A stretch of DNA of 64,000 nt from Tenacibaculum gallaicum (GCF_003387615.1 NZ_QUNS01000003.1:188591-252590); one strand, 5' to 3'; counted from the stretch's first letter, positions 46,096-54,636 are shown. The notes: generated by a model from the sequence alone, not told the origin. A program made the numbers and translations.

Positions 46096-47910
46096 ATGAA
46101 AAAAATCCTCTTAATTATAGTAGCCACAGCTACTTTCCTAGTTTCTTGTAAGCTAGAAAAAAAGGAAGCAGTAAGCACCCCTACTCCAGAAAATACTGAA
46201 TTCAATCAGTTATTAAAAGATTACAACGAAGGTAAACTACAATTAAACCCTATAAGCGCTACTTTTGCCGGAGACAATCGTTTTAACGATCAATTTCCTA
46301 ATACGTTGTCTGACGAATATCAAGCAAAAAGTAATAAGTTTTTTAAAAATTACAAAAAAAAACTTAACAACTTTAACGATACTGACTTAACTGAAAGTCA
46401 ACAAATGAGCAAAGCTGTATTGGCTTGGGATTGCGATATGGCATTGGCTCAAGCTAGCTATAAAAACGACTTATTAATGCCTATTAACCAAATGTGGACA
46501 ATTAACCTTACCATAGGACAATTGGCAAGTGGTAGCAGTGCACAACCGTTTAAAACAGTGGAAGATTATGACAATTGGTTAAGTAGATTAGACAAGTACA
46601 ACACATGGTTACAATCAGCTAAAAAGCGTATGCAACAAGGTATTAATGAAGGATATGTATTGCCTAAATCATTAATTAAGAAAGTAATTCCTCAATTCGA
46701 AAGCTTAACTGTTGTAAAAACATCCTCTGAAGGAATTACTGATTTTTCTGAACATTTATTTTATTCTCCAATAAACGCTTTACCAACTGATTTTTCGGAT
46801 GCTGATAAAACAAGATTAACAGAAGCTTATACTAATATACTGAATGATAAATTAATTCCTTCATTCAAAGCAATGCACGAGTTTTTAAAAAATGATTATT
46901 TAACAGCCGGTAGAGAAAGTAGTGGTATTTCTGATATTCCTAACGGAAAAACATATTACCTACATGCTATTAAAAACTACACAACTACTAACATGACTGC
47001 TGGTGAAATTCATGAGTTAGGGCTAAAAGAAGTTGCTCGAATTTTATCAGAAATGGAAAAGGTAAAAGAGCAAGTTGGTTTTGAAGGAAATTTAAAAGAA
47101 TTCTTTGATTTTGTTCGCAATAACAAAGAGTTAATGCCTTATACTGAATCGCAACAAATCATCGATAACTTTAATGCAATTCACGAAAAAATGAAGCCAC
47201 AATTAGAAAAGTTATTTGGTAACAAACCAAAAACTCCTTTTGTAGTTAAGCAAACTGAAAAATTCAGAGAAGCTTCAGCAAGTGCTGAATATAACCCTGG
47301 TTCGTTAGATGGTACTCGCCCAGGTGTTTTCTACACGCCAATTCCCGATGCAACTAAATACAACGTATTTTCTGATGAAGCTTTATTTTTACACGAGGCT
47401 ATTCCGGGACACCATTATCAAATTTCATTAACTCAAGAAAACGAAGAATTGCCAGACTTTAGAAAAACCTTATGGTACAGTGCATACGGTGAAGGTTGGG
47501 CATTGTATACCGAAAATTTAGGAAAAGAATTAGGTTTATATACCGACCCGTATCAATACTTCGGAATGTTAGGAATGGAAATGCACCGAGCAATTCGTTT
47601 AGTTGTTGATACTGGACTACATGCTAAAGGTTGGAGTCGTGAAAAAGCAATTCAATATTCATTAGATAATGAAGCTGAAAGCGAAGCTAGTATTATTTCT
47701 GAAATTGAACGTTATATGGCAAATCCTGGGCAAGCTTTATCATATAAGATCGGACAATTAAAAATCCGTGAATTACGAGCAAAGGCCAAAAAGGAATTAG
47801 GTGATAAATTCGACATTAAAGAATTCCACAACCAAGTTTTAGAAACTGGATGTATTCCTCTAGCACTTTTAGAAAACAAAATTGACAACTGGATTACTTC
47901 TCAAAACTAA
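46096..47910 (+). CDS. DUF885 family lipoprotein (putative zinc carboxypeptidase-like)
   Basis: The protein has 604 residues. The signal MKKILLIIVATATFLVSCKLEK has lipobox FLVSC. The DUF885 body carries HEAIPGHHYQISLTQE around residue 435, an HExxxH-like site followed by SAYGEGWALYTENLGKELG with a candidate third ligand Glu, which is the family pattern suggestive of a metallopeptidase. Ends in KELGDKFDIKEFHNQVL and GCIPLALLENKIDNWI. Activity for most members is unproven. Monocistronic, between terminators. Confidence 0.9.
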   Translation: MKKILLIIVATATFLVSCKLEKKEAVSTPTPENTEFNQLLKDYNEGKLQLNPISATFAGDNRFNDQFPNTLSDEYQAKSNKFFKNYKKKLNNFNDTDLTESQQMSKAVLAWDCDMALAQASYKNDLLMPINQMWTINLTIGQLASGSSAQPFKTVEDYDNWLSRLDKYNTWLQSAKKRMQQGINEGYVLPKSLIKKVIPQFESLTVVKTSSEGITDFSEHLFYSPINALPTDFSDADKTRLTEAYTNILNDKLIPSFKAMHEFLKNDYLTAGRESSGISDIPNGKTYYLHAIKNYTTTNMTAGEIHELGLKEVARILSEMEKVKEQVGFEGNLKEFFDFVRNNKELMPYTESQQIIDNFNAIHEKMKPQLEKLFGNKPKTPFVVKQTEKFREASASAEYNPGSLDGTRPGVFYTPIPDATKYNVFSDEALFLHEAIPGHHYQISLTQENEELPDFRKTLWYSAYGEGWALYTENLGKELGLYTDPYQYFGMLGMEMHRAIRLVVDTGLHAKGWSREKAIQYSLDNEAESEASIISEIERYMANPGQALSYKIGQLKIRELRAKAKKELGDKFDIKEFHNQVLETGCIPLALLENKIDNWITSQN

Positions 47911-47930
47911 CCTCACTACTTTAATAGATA

Positions 47931-47967
47931 AAAAAATCCGCTTTGAAAATTCAAAGCGGATTTTTTT
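47931..47967. terminator. Bidirectional terminator between the DUF885 gene and the sigma operon
   Basis: AAAAAATCCGCTTTGA pairs with TCAAAGCGGATTTTTT; the T run reaches the last codon of the convergent membrane-protein gene. Confidence 0.85.
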
Positions 47968-48379
47968 ATCTATTAAAATTTCTAGTAAAATGATTTTTCA
48001 AAAAGTATATTTGTATAAATACCATTATGGTAAAAAAGAAACAAGCACATAACATAAGGTTAGATACAGTTATACTTTCAAATAAATTTGGCAATTGAAT
48101 ATTCGATAAATAATCCATTTTTAACTCTGGAATTTTCAACCAGCTTGATGGGGTTACTTTAGCAACATATAAAATACTAACAGCTAATATAGCTACTAAT
48201 ACAAACCATACTTTTTTTGATATTAATGGTGCTACTTTATAAATAGAAGATTGCTCTTCTTGTACAATAGCATCCATAATATTTGCTGTAAAATCAATAG
48301 ATGGTGTTGCCTCTCCTATTTCGTTGATGTACTTTTTTGCAAAAGCATCCAACTCTTTAATATCTTTATTTTCTCCCAT
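47966..48379 (-). CDS. Membrane protein co-transcribed with ECF sigma factor, possible anti-sigma factor
   Basis: The protein has 137 residues. The N-terminal 50 residues are soluble (ELDAFAKKYINEIGEATPSIDF) and likely cytoplasmic; membrane spans lie at about 57-75 (VWFVLVAILAVSILYVAKV) and 106-127 (LMLCACFFFTIMVFIQIYFL). The start overlaps the end of the sigma gene by 14 bases, the usual layout of sigma and anti-sigma genes. No Cys/His zinc anti-sigma motif is seen. Anti-sigma role is inferred from position and topology. Confidence 0.7.
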   Translation of the reverse strand: MGENKDIKELDAFAKKYINEIGEATPSIDFTANIMDAIVQEEQSSIYKVAPLISKKVWFVLVAILAVSILYVAKVTPSSWLKIPELKMDYLSNIQLPNLFESITVSNLMLCACFFFTIMVFIQIYFLKNHFTRNFNR

Positions 48380-48944
48380 AATGATTTATCAATTCAGGTT
48401 CTACATTTTTTTCTACTATACTCAATAAACTCTTTCTAGCTCTATGTAATTTTACTTTAACATTCGCTTCAGAGAAATCGGTTACTTCTACTATTTCCTT
48501 CAAACTTAATTCTTCAAAATAAAACATCCATAAAATAGAACGCTCCTCTTCTGGCAAACTTAACAAACACTTATTTATCACTTCTGCTCGTTCTTTTCGT
48601 TCAATACCCTCTAAAATACTATCAGTAGATTTAATTCTATTGATCGTTATCTCATCAATTGTATCAGTATTATACTTCTCTTTATTCTTTTTAAAGCTAT
48701 CTAAACAAGTTCTGTACGTTATTTTATACAACCAAGTAGAAAACTTTGACTCTCCTTTAAACTTGCTTAAATTCTTGTAAGCTTTTATAAAAGTATCTTG
48801 TGATATTTCTTCAGCCTCTTCTCTACTCTTTACCATTTTTAACGCCAACGAAAACACCATTACTTTATACTTTTCAACTAAAAAAGCATAAGCATTAGCA
48901 TCTCCTCTAAGGATTTTATCTATATAAGTTTGATCGTTAATAAT
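48366..48944 (-). CDS. ECF-type RNA polymerase sigma factor with apparent AUU start
   Basis: Sigma70 region 2 (AYAFLVEKYKVMVFSLALKMVKSREEAEEISQD-type segment, here split by my start choice; core EEISQDTFIKAYKNL) and region 4 (LPEEERSILWMFYFEELSLKEI, SEANVKVKLHRARKSL) are clear. The first ATG (48860) would remove region 2.1. Upstream the frame stays open and reads INDQTYIDKILRGDANAYAFL, the expected N-terminus of this family, back to a TAG stop 8 codons before INDQ, but with no ATG, GTG or TTG. The best candidates are two adjacent ATT codons at 48944-48939, giving 192 residues, a usual family length. A matching ECF-type promoter lies directly upstream, so the gene is probably autoregulated. 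Confidence 0.85.
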   Translation of the reverse strand: MINDQTYIDKILRGDANAYAFLVEKYKVMVFSLALKMVKSREEAEEISQDTFIKAYKNLSKFKGESKFSTWLYKITYRTCLDSFKKNKEKYNTDTIDEITINRIKSTDSILEGIERKERAEVINKCLLSLPEEERSILWMFYFEELSLKEIVEVTDFSEANVKVKLHRARKSLLSIVEKNVEPELINHYGRK

Positions 48945-48957
48945 AGTCGTTTTATAC

Positions 48958-48987
48958 TATGACTGTAACTAGTTAAAAAAGGTTACA
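48958..48987 (-). promoter_or_regulatory. ECF-type promoter of the sigma factor gene
   Basis: On the minus strand TGTAACC (48987-48981), 17 bases, GTCATA (48963-48958). It mirrors the promoter at 49017-49046 with identical boxes and spacing. The transcription start should lie near 48951, only about 7 bases before the proposed start codon. Confidence 0.6.
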
Positions 48988-49016
48988 ACTATTCATTAAA
49001 AAAAATAAAAATTTTC

Positions 49017-49046
49017 TGTAACCTTTTTTTAGATGTAGCTGTCATA
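49017..49046 (+). promoter_or_regulatory. ECF-type promoter of the DUF6249 gene
   Basis: TGTAACC (49017-49023), 17 bases, GTCATA (49041-49046). Same boxes and spacing as the divergent sigma promoter; the two -35 boxes and T tracts form a 13-bp inverted repeat (48975-48987 with 49017-49029). Confidence 0.6.
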
Positions 49047-49087
49047 CCTGTAAACACATTAAAAATAATCATTTTAAACTCAAAAAT

Positions 49088-49471
49088 ATGGAAGTAGCAA
49101 TTGTATTTATGTTCTTGTTTGCAGTAATATTCGGAATCTTTTATTTATTCTATTCAACAAGAAATAAGGAACGTTTAGCTTTAATTGAAAAAGGTGTAGA
49201 TGCCAAAATTTTTATGCAAGGCGAAAAAAAGCGTTCTACATTAACAGGTAGGGTAATTATCTTAAACTTAGCTTTATTAGCTATGGGAATAGGTGTTGGT
49301 GTTTTATTAGGTGCTATTTTAAGTTCTTTATTTGGGTATAGTGGTTCTTGGGCAGATAGACCATCAAACGCTATTGACTCAGAAGTTTTCTTTATCTCAT
49401 CTATTTTTCTTTGTGCAGGTGGGGCCTTATTAATCGGTTTTAATCATACTAAAAAATTAGACAACGAATAA
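49088..49471 (+). CDS. DUF6249 small membrane protein
   Basis: The protein has 127 residues with three predicted membrane spans: residues 2-22 (VAIVFMFLFAVIFGIFYLFY), 54-86 (VIILNLALLAMGIGVGVLLGAIL) and 98-118 (FFISSIFLCAGGALLIGF). Between the first two is a charged loop (STRNKERLALIEKGVDAK), a hallmark of DUF6249 proteins. It is divergent from the ECF sigma operon and carries the same promoter boxes, so it is a likely member of that sigma regulon. Function unknown; envelope stress is a guess. Confidence 0.82.
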   Translation: MEVAIVFMFLFAVIFGIFYLFYSTRNKERLALIEKGVDAKIFMQGEKKRSTLTGRVIILNLALLAMGIGVGVLLGAILSSLFGYSGSWADRPSNAIDSEVFFISSIFLCAGGALLIGFNHTKKLDNE

Positions 49472-49509
49472 AATTTGTTTAAATAATCAATTACTTTAAT
49501 AAATATGTT

Positions 49510-49545
49510 AAAAGAGAATAAAGCTAATTTTATTCTCTTTTTTGT
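49510..49545 (+). terminator. Terminator after the DUF6249 gene
   Basis: AAAAGAGAATAAA pairs perfectly with TTTATTCTCTTTT over a 6-base loop, with T residues after it. Confidence 0.8.
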
Positions 49546-49575
49546 TTTGTAATTTAGTAAGCTAAATTCCTTAAC

Positions 49576-50904
49576 ATGAGAAAATTCACGGTACTATTCT
49601 TATTAATTTCTACGACAATATCAGCGCAAACCGACACTAAAATATACGATATTATTAATGCTATTTCGACAGATAGAATCAAAACTTATATTACTACACT
49701 AACAAACTTCGGAACACGTCACACATTAAGTGACACTATTTCAAATACTCGTGGAATAGGTGCTGCACGTCGTTGGATTAAATCTGAATTTGAAGAAATC
49801 TCTTCTGATTGTAACAGTTGTTTAGAGGTGTTTTATCAAAAAGACTTCGTTAAAAAAGGAGTCAACAAAAGAATTACCAAAGATGTTTGGGTTGTTAATG
49901 TCCTTGCCGTTCAAAAAGGAAGTAAATATCCTAATAATTATATTATTATGAGTGGTGATATTGATTCTCGAATTTCTGATCCTAATAATTTTACCGATGA
50001 TGCTCCTGGAGCTAATGACAACGCCTCTGGAATGGCTGGAACAATTGAAGCGGCTCGTGTTTTAAGTAATTATACATTTGAAAACAGTATTATTTATGTT
50101 GGTTTGTCTGGTGAAGAACAAGGTTTGTTTGGAGGAAAAGGATTAGCTGAATATGCTAAAGAAAAAGACTGGAATATTGTAGGTGTTATGAATAACGATA
50201 TGATTGGAAACATTAAAGGTGTTGATGGAGTAATTGACAATCGTACGTTTAGAATTTTCTCTGAACCTGTACCTCCTACAGAAACAGAACTTCAACGGAA
50301 AGCACGTCGTTTTTACGGTGGCGAGGTGGACGGAGTATCACGCCAATTAGCACGTTACATATACAAAACTACCAAAACCTATATGCCAGAAATGAATCCG
50401 AAAATGATTTATCGCTTAGACAGATTTGGTCGTGGCGGACATCATAGACCTTTTAACGATGCTGGCTTTGCTGGTATTAGAATTATGGAAGCTCATGAAA
50501 ACTACACACAACAACATCAAGATATTAGAACCGAAAATGGTATTGAATATGGTGACCGATTAAAGTTTGTAAATTTTGATTATGCTAAAAAATTAACTGC
50601 TGTAAACGCTATTAACTTAGCAAGCATTGCTGCTGCACCACCTTCACCAAAAAATGTAAGAATTGGTGGTATTGTTGAAGCTTCTGCTAAACTACAGTGG
50701 AATAAAGTTGAGGGGGCTAAAGGCTATAAAATCTATTGGAGAGACACCACCTCTCCTACTTGGGATAATTTCAAGTATATAGAAAATACTACTGAGTTTA
50801 CTTTAGAGGGGATTGTTTTAGACAATTACTTCTTCGGAGTAAGTGCTGTTGGTAAAAACGGACACGAAAGTATTGTTTCGTTCCCTTCAAAAATTATACG
50901 TTAA
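49576..50904 (+). CDS. M28 family metallopeptidase with C-terminal fibronectin type III domain
   Basis: The protein has 442 residues with a signal peptide (VLFLLISTTISAQ). The M28 domain shows the zinc ligands and catalytic acids in order: SGDIDSRI then DDAPGANDNASGMAGTIEAA, GLSGEEQGLFGGKGLAEYA, VMNNDMIGN and FGRGGHHRPFNDAGF. From about residue 350 there is an Fn3 domain (SPKNVRIGGIVEASAKLQWNKVEGAKGYKIYWR). Family members are secreted or periplasmic aminopeptidases. No T9SS sorting domain is present. The YdeI-like gene follows 3 bases after. Confidence 0.92.
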   Translation: MRKFTVLFLLISTTISAQTDTKIYDIINAISTDRIKTYITTLTNFGTRHTLSDTISNTRGIGAARRWIKSEFEEISSDCNSCLEVFYQKDFVKKGVNKRITKDVWVVNVLAVQKGSKYPNNYIIMSGDIDSRISDPNNFTDDAPGANDNASGMAGTIEAARVLSNYTFENSIIYVGLSGEEQGLFGGKGLAEYAKEKDWNIVGVMNNDMIGNIKGVDGVIDNRTFRIFSEPVPPTETELQRKARRFYGGEVDGVSRQLARYIYKTTKTYMPEMNPKMIYRLDRFGRGGHHRPFNDAGFAGIRIMEAHENYTQQHQDIRTENGIEYGDRLKFVNFDYAKKLTAVNAINLASIAAAPPSPKNVRIGGIVEASAKLQWNKVEGAKGYKIYWRDTTSPTWDNFKYIENTTEFTLEGIVLDNYFFGVSAVGKNGHESIVSFPSKIIR

Positions 50905-50907
50905 TCG

Positions 50908-51474
50908 ATGAATAATAAACCTCATTTATACTTTAAAACCGATATTGAATGGCGAGTTTGGTTATTAGAAAACCATCATAAAAGTGACGGAGTTCACCTA
51001 ATTTTATACAAGATTGATGTTGACATACCTAGTATGCGATGGGAAGAAGCTGTAAAAGTAGCCTTATGTTTTGGTTGGATTGATAGCACTGTAAAAAGTT
51101 TAGGAAACGGCAAGAGACGACAATATTTTTGTCCTCGAAAACCTAAAAGTGTTTGGAGTGCTTTAAATAAGAAGTATATTGAAGAATTAATTAAAAATGA
51201 CCTAATGCATCCTTCAGGAATTACCTCTGTTAAAATTGCTAAAAAAAATGGCTCTTGGACAGCTTTAGATCCTGTAGAAAAATTGATTGTTCCAAAAGAC
51301 CTACAAATTGAGTTTGATAAAAACCCTACCTCTTTTAATAACTATCAAAACTTTGCGCCATCTTACCGTAAGAATTACTTATACTGGATATACCAAGCTA
51401 AAAGAGAGGCCACAAGAATAAAACGAATTAATGAAATTATTCGTTTGTGTGAGGCCAATATAAAATCTAAATAA
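50908..51474 (+). CDS. YdeI/OmpD-associated family protein
   Basis: The protein has 188 residues with the family pattern: YFKTDIEWRVWLLENHHKSDGVHLILYK at the start, RWEEAVKVALCFGWIDSTVKSL in the middle, KPKSVWSALNKKYIEEL, then a C-terminal Lys/Arg-rich helix (NYLYWIYQAKREATRIKRI). Members are loosely tied to antimicrobial resistance or bacteriocin protection; the biochemical function is not known. It lies 3 bases after the M28 peptidase stop, so the two are co-transcribed. Confidence 0.85.
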   Translation: MNNKPHLYFKTDIEWRVWLLENHHKSDGVHLILYKIDVDIPSMRWEEAVKVALCFGWIDSTVKSLGNGKRRQYFCPRKPKSVWSALNKKYIEELIKNDLMHPSGITSVKIAKKNGSWTALDPVEKLIVPKDLQIEFDKNPTSFNNYQNFAPSYRKNYLYWIYQAKREATRIKRINEIIRLCEANIKSK

Positions 51475-51881
51475 ATACCCTTCGGGCTTGCACTAAGGCT
51501 TTAAATTCTTAAACTAATTTCAATTGAATATTTTTATGTAAAACCTCAAACCCTTCCTTTTTTTAAAAACTGATTGTCAATACATTAAAAAACGATCTTC
51601 TCACTACTATGACTGCCCACCCTATTTAGTATATTAAAACACTCTGATGTAAAAAAAGGAACGTATCCCTTATCTTTTCCCATTTTCAAAAAAGTTAATT
51701 TCATATCTATTCAATGACTAAACAAGTCTTCCTTAAAATAATATCTACTTTAGAACTTAAAACAAAACGTCTATATTTAGTCGAAAAAATTAAATGATAT
51801 AGAAGCCTTAAAATATTATCTATGTAGATAAAAACTGTAACGGTTTTTTAGGACGCCACGATACTACTTTATAGGTTATAA
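51475..51881. other. Gene-free AT-rich gap
   Basis: Only very short open frames occur on both strands. The one structure seen is AAAACTG/CGGTTTT at 51831-51847, which on the minus strand is followed by TTTTTAT and could terminate the TIGR00266 operon. Nothing else is recognised. Confidence 0.5.
51830..51847 (-). terminator. Weak terminator of the DUF4442-bla-TIGR00266 operon
   Basis: AAAACCG and CAGTTTT (minus strand) pair across TTA with one G-U, followed by T residues, 35 bases after the last stop. Confidence 0.4.
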
Positions 51882-52682
51882 TTAAAAACGATTATCTCCA
51901 TCTAAGATATCTCCTAAACCACCTAAAACACTTCCTTCTCCTCTATCACCTTTGCCTGTTTGAGGCGCCATTGCTAATACCCTTCCTGCTAATCGGCTAA
52001 ATGGTAATGATTGAATATATACAGTTCCAGGACCTCTCAACTTTGCAAAAAACAATCCTTCTCCTCCAAAAATAGTATTTTTTATCCCTCCAACAAATTC
52101 AATATCATAATCAACACCTTGTGTAAAACCTACAATACATCCTGTATCTACCTTTAAAATTTCCCCAGGCTGTAAGACCTTTTTTGCCATAGTACCACCT
52201 GCATGTACAAAACCAATACCATCTCCTTCCATTTTTTGCATAATAAATCCTTCACCTCCAAACAATCCTCTACCTAAACGTTTTGAAAACTCTATCCCGA
52301 TAGACACACCTTTAGCTGCACATAAAAAAGCATCTTTTTGACAAATAAACTTCCCACCAAACTCAGTTAAATCAATCGGAATTATTTTCCCTGGATATGG
52401 TGATGCGAAAGAAACTTGTTTTTTTCCTTGACCATCATTGGTAAAAACCGTCATAAACAGGCTTTCACCTGTTAAGATTCGTTTTCCAGCAGAAAAAATT
52501 TTCCCTAACAATCCTTTTTCTTGATTTGAACCGTCTCCAAAAATTGTATTCATTTTTACATCAGCATCCATCATCATAAAACTACCACTTTCGGCAACTA
52601 CTCCTTCTTGCGGGTCTAATTCTATTTCTACATACTGCATTTCTTCTCCAAAAATGCGATAATCTATTTCGTGTGCATTCAT
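51882..52682 (-). CDS. TIGR00266/AIM24 family protein
   Basis: The protein has 266 residues, all beta-rich with repeated Gly motifs: [17 protein letters not shown] near residue 28-45, [26 protein letters not shown] in the middle, and [27 protein letters not shown] near the end, which are the markers of the TIGR00266 branch of the AIM24 fold. No signal peptide. Cellular role unknown. It is last in a minus-strand group with the beta-lactamase gene (33 bp upstream) and the DUF4442 gene. Confidence 0.9.
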   Translation of the reverse strand: MNAHEIDYRIFGEEMQYVEIELDPQEGVVAESGSFMMMDADVKMNTIFGDGSNQEKGLLGKIFSAGKRILTGESLFMTVFTNDGQGKKQVSFASPYPGKIIPIDLTEFGGKFICQKDAFLCAAKGVSIGIEFSKRLGRGLFGGEGFIMQKMEGDGIGFVHAGGTMAKKVLQPGEILKVDTGCIVGFTQGVDYDIEFVGGIKNTIFGGEGLFFAKLRGPGTVYIQSLPFSRLAGRVLAMAPQTGKGDRGEGSVLGGLGDILDGDNRF

Positions 52683-52715
52683 AATTTTTTGTTTTATATT
52701 TATAAGAAGAGTTTT

Positions 52716-53576
52716 TTACTGTTTTGTTACAAATGATTTATTTTCTCCTAAAACTTTTAATTCGTCAAGAGCCTTAAAAGTCACTTCTTTTCTTTCTCTA
52801 CTAAAAAACTTCATATCAAAATTCTTTTTTGGAACTACATTTGTTGCAAAAAAATAAGCTCTGTTTTTAACTAAAACATAACCAACAAACCAACCATTAT
52901 TTTCTACACCTCTTACTGACCAACCTGTTTTACCTCTCAATACATACTGATTGCTTTTATACATTATCATCATACTTTTCATGATACTATCGGTACGTTC
53001 ACTAATAAGTAATTCTGAATTATGTAATCGTTTTAAAAAGTCTATTTGCTGAAATTGATTAATCTTTGATTTACCTTCTAACCAAAAATTATCTAAAGTT
53101 GTTTCGTTTACATCCATTAAACCAAAATCTAACTTTGCTAAACTGGATTTCATTCTTTCAACTCCAATCTTTCTAGCAACCTCTTGGTAACATGGAACAC
53201 AAGAATAATGAAAAGCTTCGTTAAACGTTAAATCTTGCTCCCAAATCTTTAGATACCTAGATTCTCCATTCCATTTAAAGATTGCGCTATCATTTTTTAC
53301 AACTCCAGCTTCTAAAGCAATGATAGAATTCGGAATTTTAAATGTTGACGCTGGTAAATTTCCAGCTTTACACCAATCAAAATTATTAGAATAATACACA
53401 TCTTTATGCAAATCATAAACTAGTATAGCTCCTTCTAACTTTGTACTATCAAGAATTTTCTGAAACTGATTACTAACTAAAAACTTTGTTTCAACTTTCT
53501 CTTTTTTACTCTTTTCTTCACTCTTACAAGAAAATAGCAGTACTATAATTATAAAAACATAATTAAACCTCACCAC
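52716..53576 (-). CDS. Class D (OXA-type) beta-lactamase, lipoprotein form
   Basis: The protein has 286 residues. It begins at a GTG (two adjacent GTG codons at 53576 and 53573), with lipobox VLLFSC, so it is probably membrane-anchored. Class D motifs are present: STFK in LPASTFKIPNSIIALE, SxV as SCV in FHYSCVPCYQEVARKIG, WLEG in DNFWLEGKSKIN, and KTG in VLRGKTGWSVRG. The usual YGN site reads FGL here. Known activity: hydrolysis of beta-lactams through an active-site Ser with a carbamylated Lys; the spectrum cannot be read. Starts 5 bases after the DUF4442 stop. Chromosomal context and matching base use suggest a resident gene. Confidence 0.88.
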   Translation of the reverse strand: MVRFNYVFIIIVLLFSCKSEEKSKKEKVETKFLVSNQFQKILDSTKLEGAILVYDLHKDVYYSNNFDWCKAGNLPASTFKIPNSIIALEAGVVKNDSAIFKWNGESRYLKIWEQDLTFNEAFHYSCVPCYQEVARKIGVERMKSSLAKLDFGLMDVNETTLDNFWLEGKSKINQFQQIDFLKRLHNSELLISERTDSIMKSMMIMYKSNQYVLRGKTGWSVRGVENNGWFVGYVLVKNRAYFFATNVVPKKNFDMKFFSRERKEVTFKALDELKVLGENKSFVTKQ

Positions 53577-53580
53577 AAAA

Positions 53581-54036
53581 CTAATTTTTTACCTTTAAAC
53601 TCCATTCATATTCAAATTTTGAAACAGAAACCCCTTCTTCATTAAAACCTTCTGAAGTAACAGTTATTGTTTGCCCTTCACCTGTATCAATTGCTTTTTG
53701 TATCGCTTCTCTTATTAATTTACCATCGTTACATTCAAAACGTATTTTCCCTGTAGCCTTTTTAGTAAAAGTTCCATTCATGTTAGTAACCAGCATAGAA
53801 ATTTTTTTATTCGACGCACCTATTTCTTTCATTACCAAAATACCGGTAGATAATTCCGATGCCATTCCTTGCACTGCCCAAAACATTGATTTAAATGGAT
53901 TTTGATTTACCCATTTGTGGGTTACTTTAACCACTGCTGTATCGTTAGTAAGTGACTTTAATCGTACTCCAGTAAAAAAAGCTGAGGGTAACTTAAATAA
54001 TAAAAAGGCATTAACTTTTTTAGGTATAAACTTCAT
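53581..54036 (-). CDS. DUF4442 hotdog-fold protein
   Basis: From the ATG at 54036 the protein has 151 residues; an in-frame TTG at 54057 would add 7 residues and is less likely. The start MKFIPKKVNAFLLFKLPSAFF and the core VTHKWVNQNPFKSMFWAVQGMASELSTG match DUF4442, a hotdog-fold group related to acyl-CoA thioesterases. The catalytic residue is not assigned. First gene of a minus-strand group with the class D beta-lactamase and TIGR00266 genes. Confidence 0.85.
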   Translation of the reverse strand: MKFIPKKVNAFLLFKLPSAFFTGVRLKSLTNDTAVVKVTHKWVNQNPFKSMFWAVQGMASELSTGILVMKEIGASNKKISMLVTNMNGTFTKKATGKIRFECNDGKLIREAIQKAIDTGEGQTITVTSEGFNEEGVSVSKFEYEWSLKVKN

Positions 54037-54124
54037 TTTTTCAGTATTTACAGGCAATGTACAGCTTTTTATTTAATTATATCATTTCGTTTAAATGTTA
54101 AATTTTGTTAATTTCTAGTACTAT

Positions 54125-54138
54125 GTATTGCATAATAC
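54125..54138. promoter_or_regulatory. Possible PadR operator over the -33 region
   Basis: GTATT-GCAT-AATAC is an inverted repeat that covers the TTG -33 box. A further GTATTAT (54169-54175) pairs with ATAATAC (54132-54138) on the other side of the -7 box. PadR proteins often bind such AT-rich dyads and repress their own operon. Confidence 0.4.
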
Positions 54139-54159
54139 CTTTTAAAAGATATATATTTG
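54128..54159 (+). promoter_or_regulatory. Promoter of the DUF4870-PadR-PspC operon
   Basis: TTG at 54128-54130, 21 bases, TATATTTG at 54152-54159, 31 bases before the first ATG. Confidence 0.55.
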
Positions 54160-54190
54160 CATTATAAAGTATTATATAAATTATTTCACT

Positions 54191-54619
54191 ATGCAACACA
54201 ACAACCAAAATACCAATGCTTTTTTAATACATATTTCTGCTTTTGCAGGGTATCTATTTCCTTTAGGAAGTATTATCACCCCGCTTATATTATGGCAAAC
54301 CTTAAAAGAGAGAAGTCCTTTTTTAGATGAACATGGTAAAGAGGCCGTTAATTTTAACATCAGTTATAGTTTATACATTTTTATACTAGGCCTTTCTTTT
54401 ATTCCTTTTTTCTTCGGAAGTATTTTTAATGGATTTAATGGTATAGATATCGATTTTGGTGGACATCATGGACATAGAGGATTATTTAGCTTTTTTGGTT
54501 TTGCTTCAGTAGTAAGTATCGTTGCTCTTATTAAAGTAGCACTGATAATTATAGCTGCCATGAAAGCTAACAAAGGTGAAATGTATCATTACCCGCTTAC
54601 AATAAAATTTATAAAATAA
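54191..54619 (+). CDS. DUF4870 membrane protein
   Basis: The protein has 142 residues with three or four hydrophobic segments. The family pattern is seen in AFLIHISAFAGYLFPLGSIITPLILWQTLKERSPFLDEHGKEAVNFNISYSLY-type text, of which the diagnostic parts are HISAFAGYLFPLG, PFLDEHGKEAVNFN and a final GEMYHYPLTIKFIK. A His/Gly-rich loop (GGHHGHRG) lies near residue 95. Function unknown. First gene of the operon with PadR and PspC genes. Confidence 0.88.
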   Translation: MQHNNQNTNAFLIHISAFAGYLFPLGSIITPLILWQTLKERSPFLDEHGKEAVNFNISYSLYIFILGLSFIPFFFGSIFNGFNGIDIDFGGHHGHRGLFSFFGFASVVSIVALIKVALIIIAAMKANKGEMYHYPLTIKFIK

Positions 54620-54636
54620 CCCATAAACCGCATTAC

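Noticed and set aside
51475..51881. Decayed gene in the 407-bp gap
   Set aside because: No stretch reads as a broken version of a recognisable protein in any frame.
54037..54057. TTG start for DUF4442, adding seven codons
   Set aside because: The family normally begins at MKF, which is the ATG at 54036.
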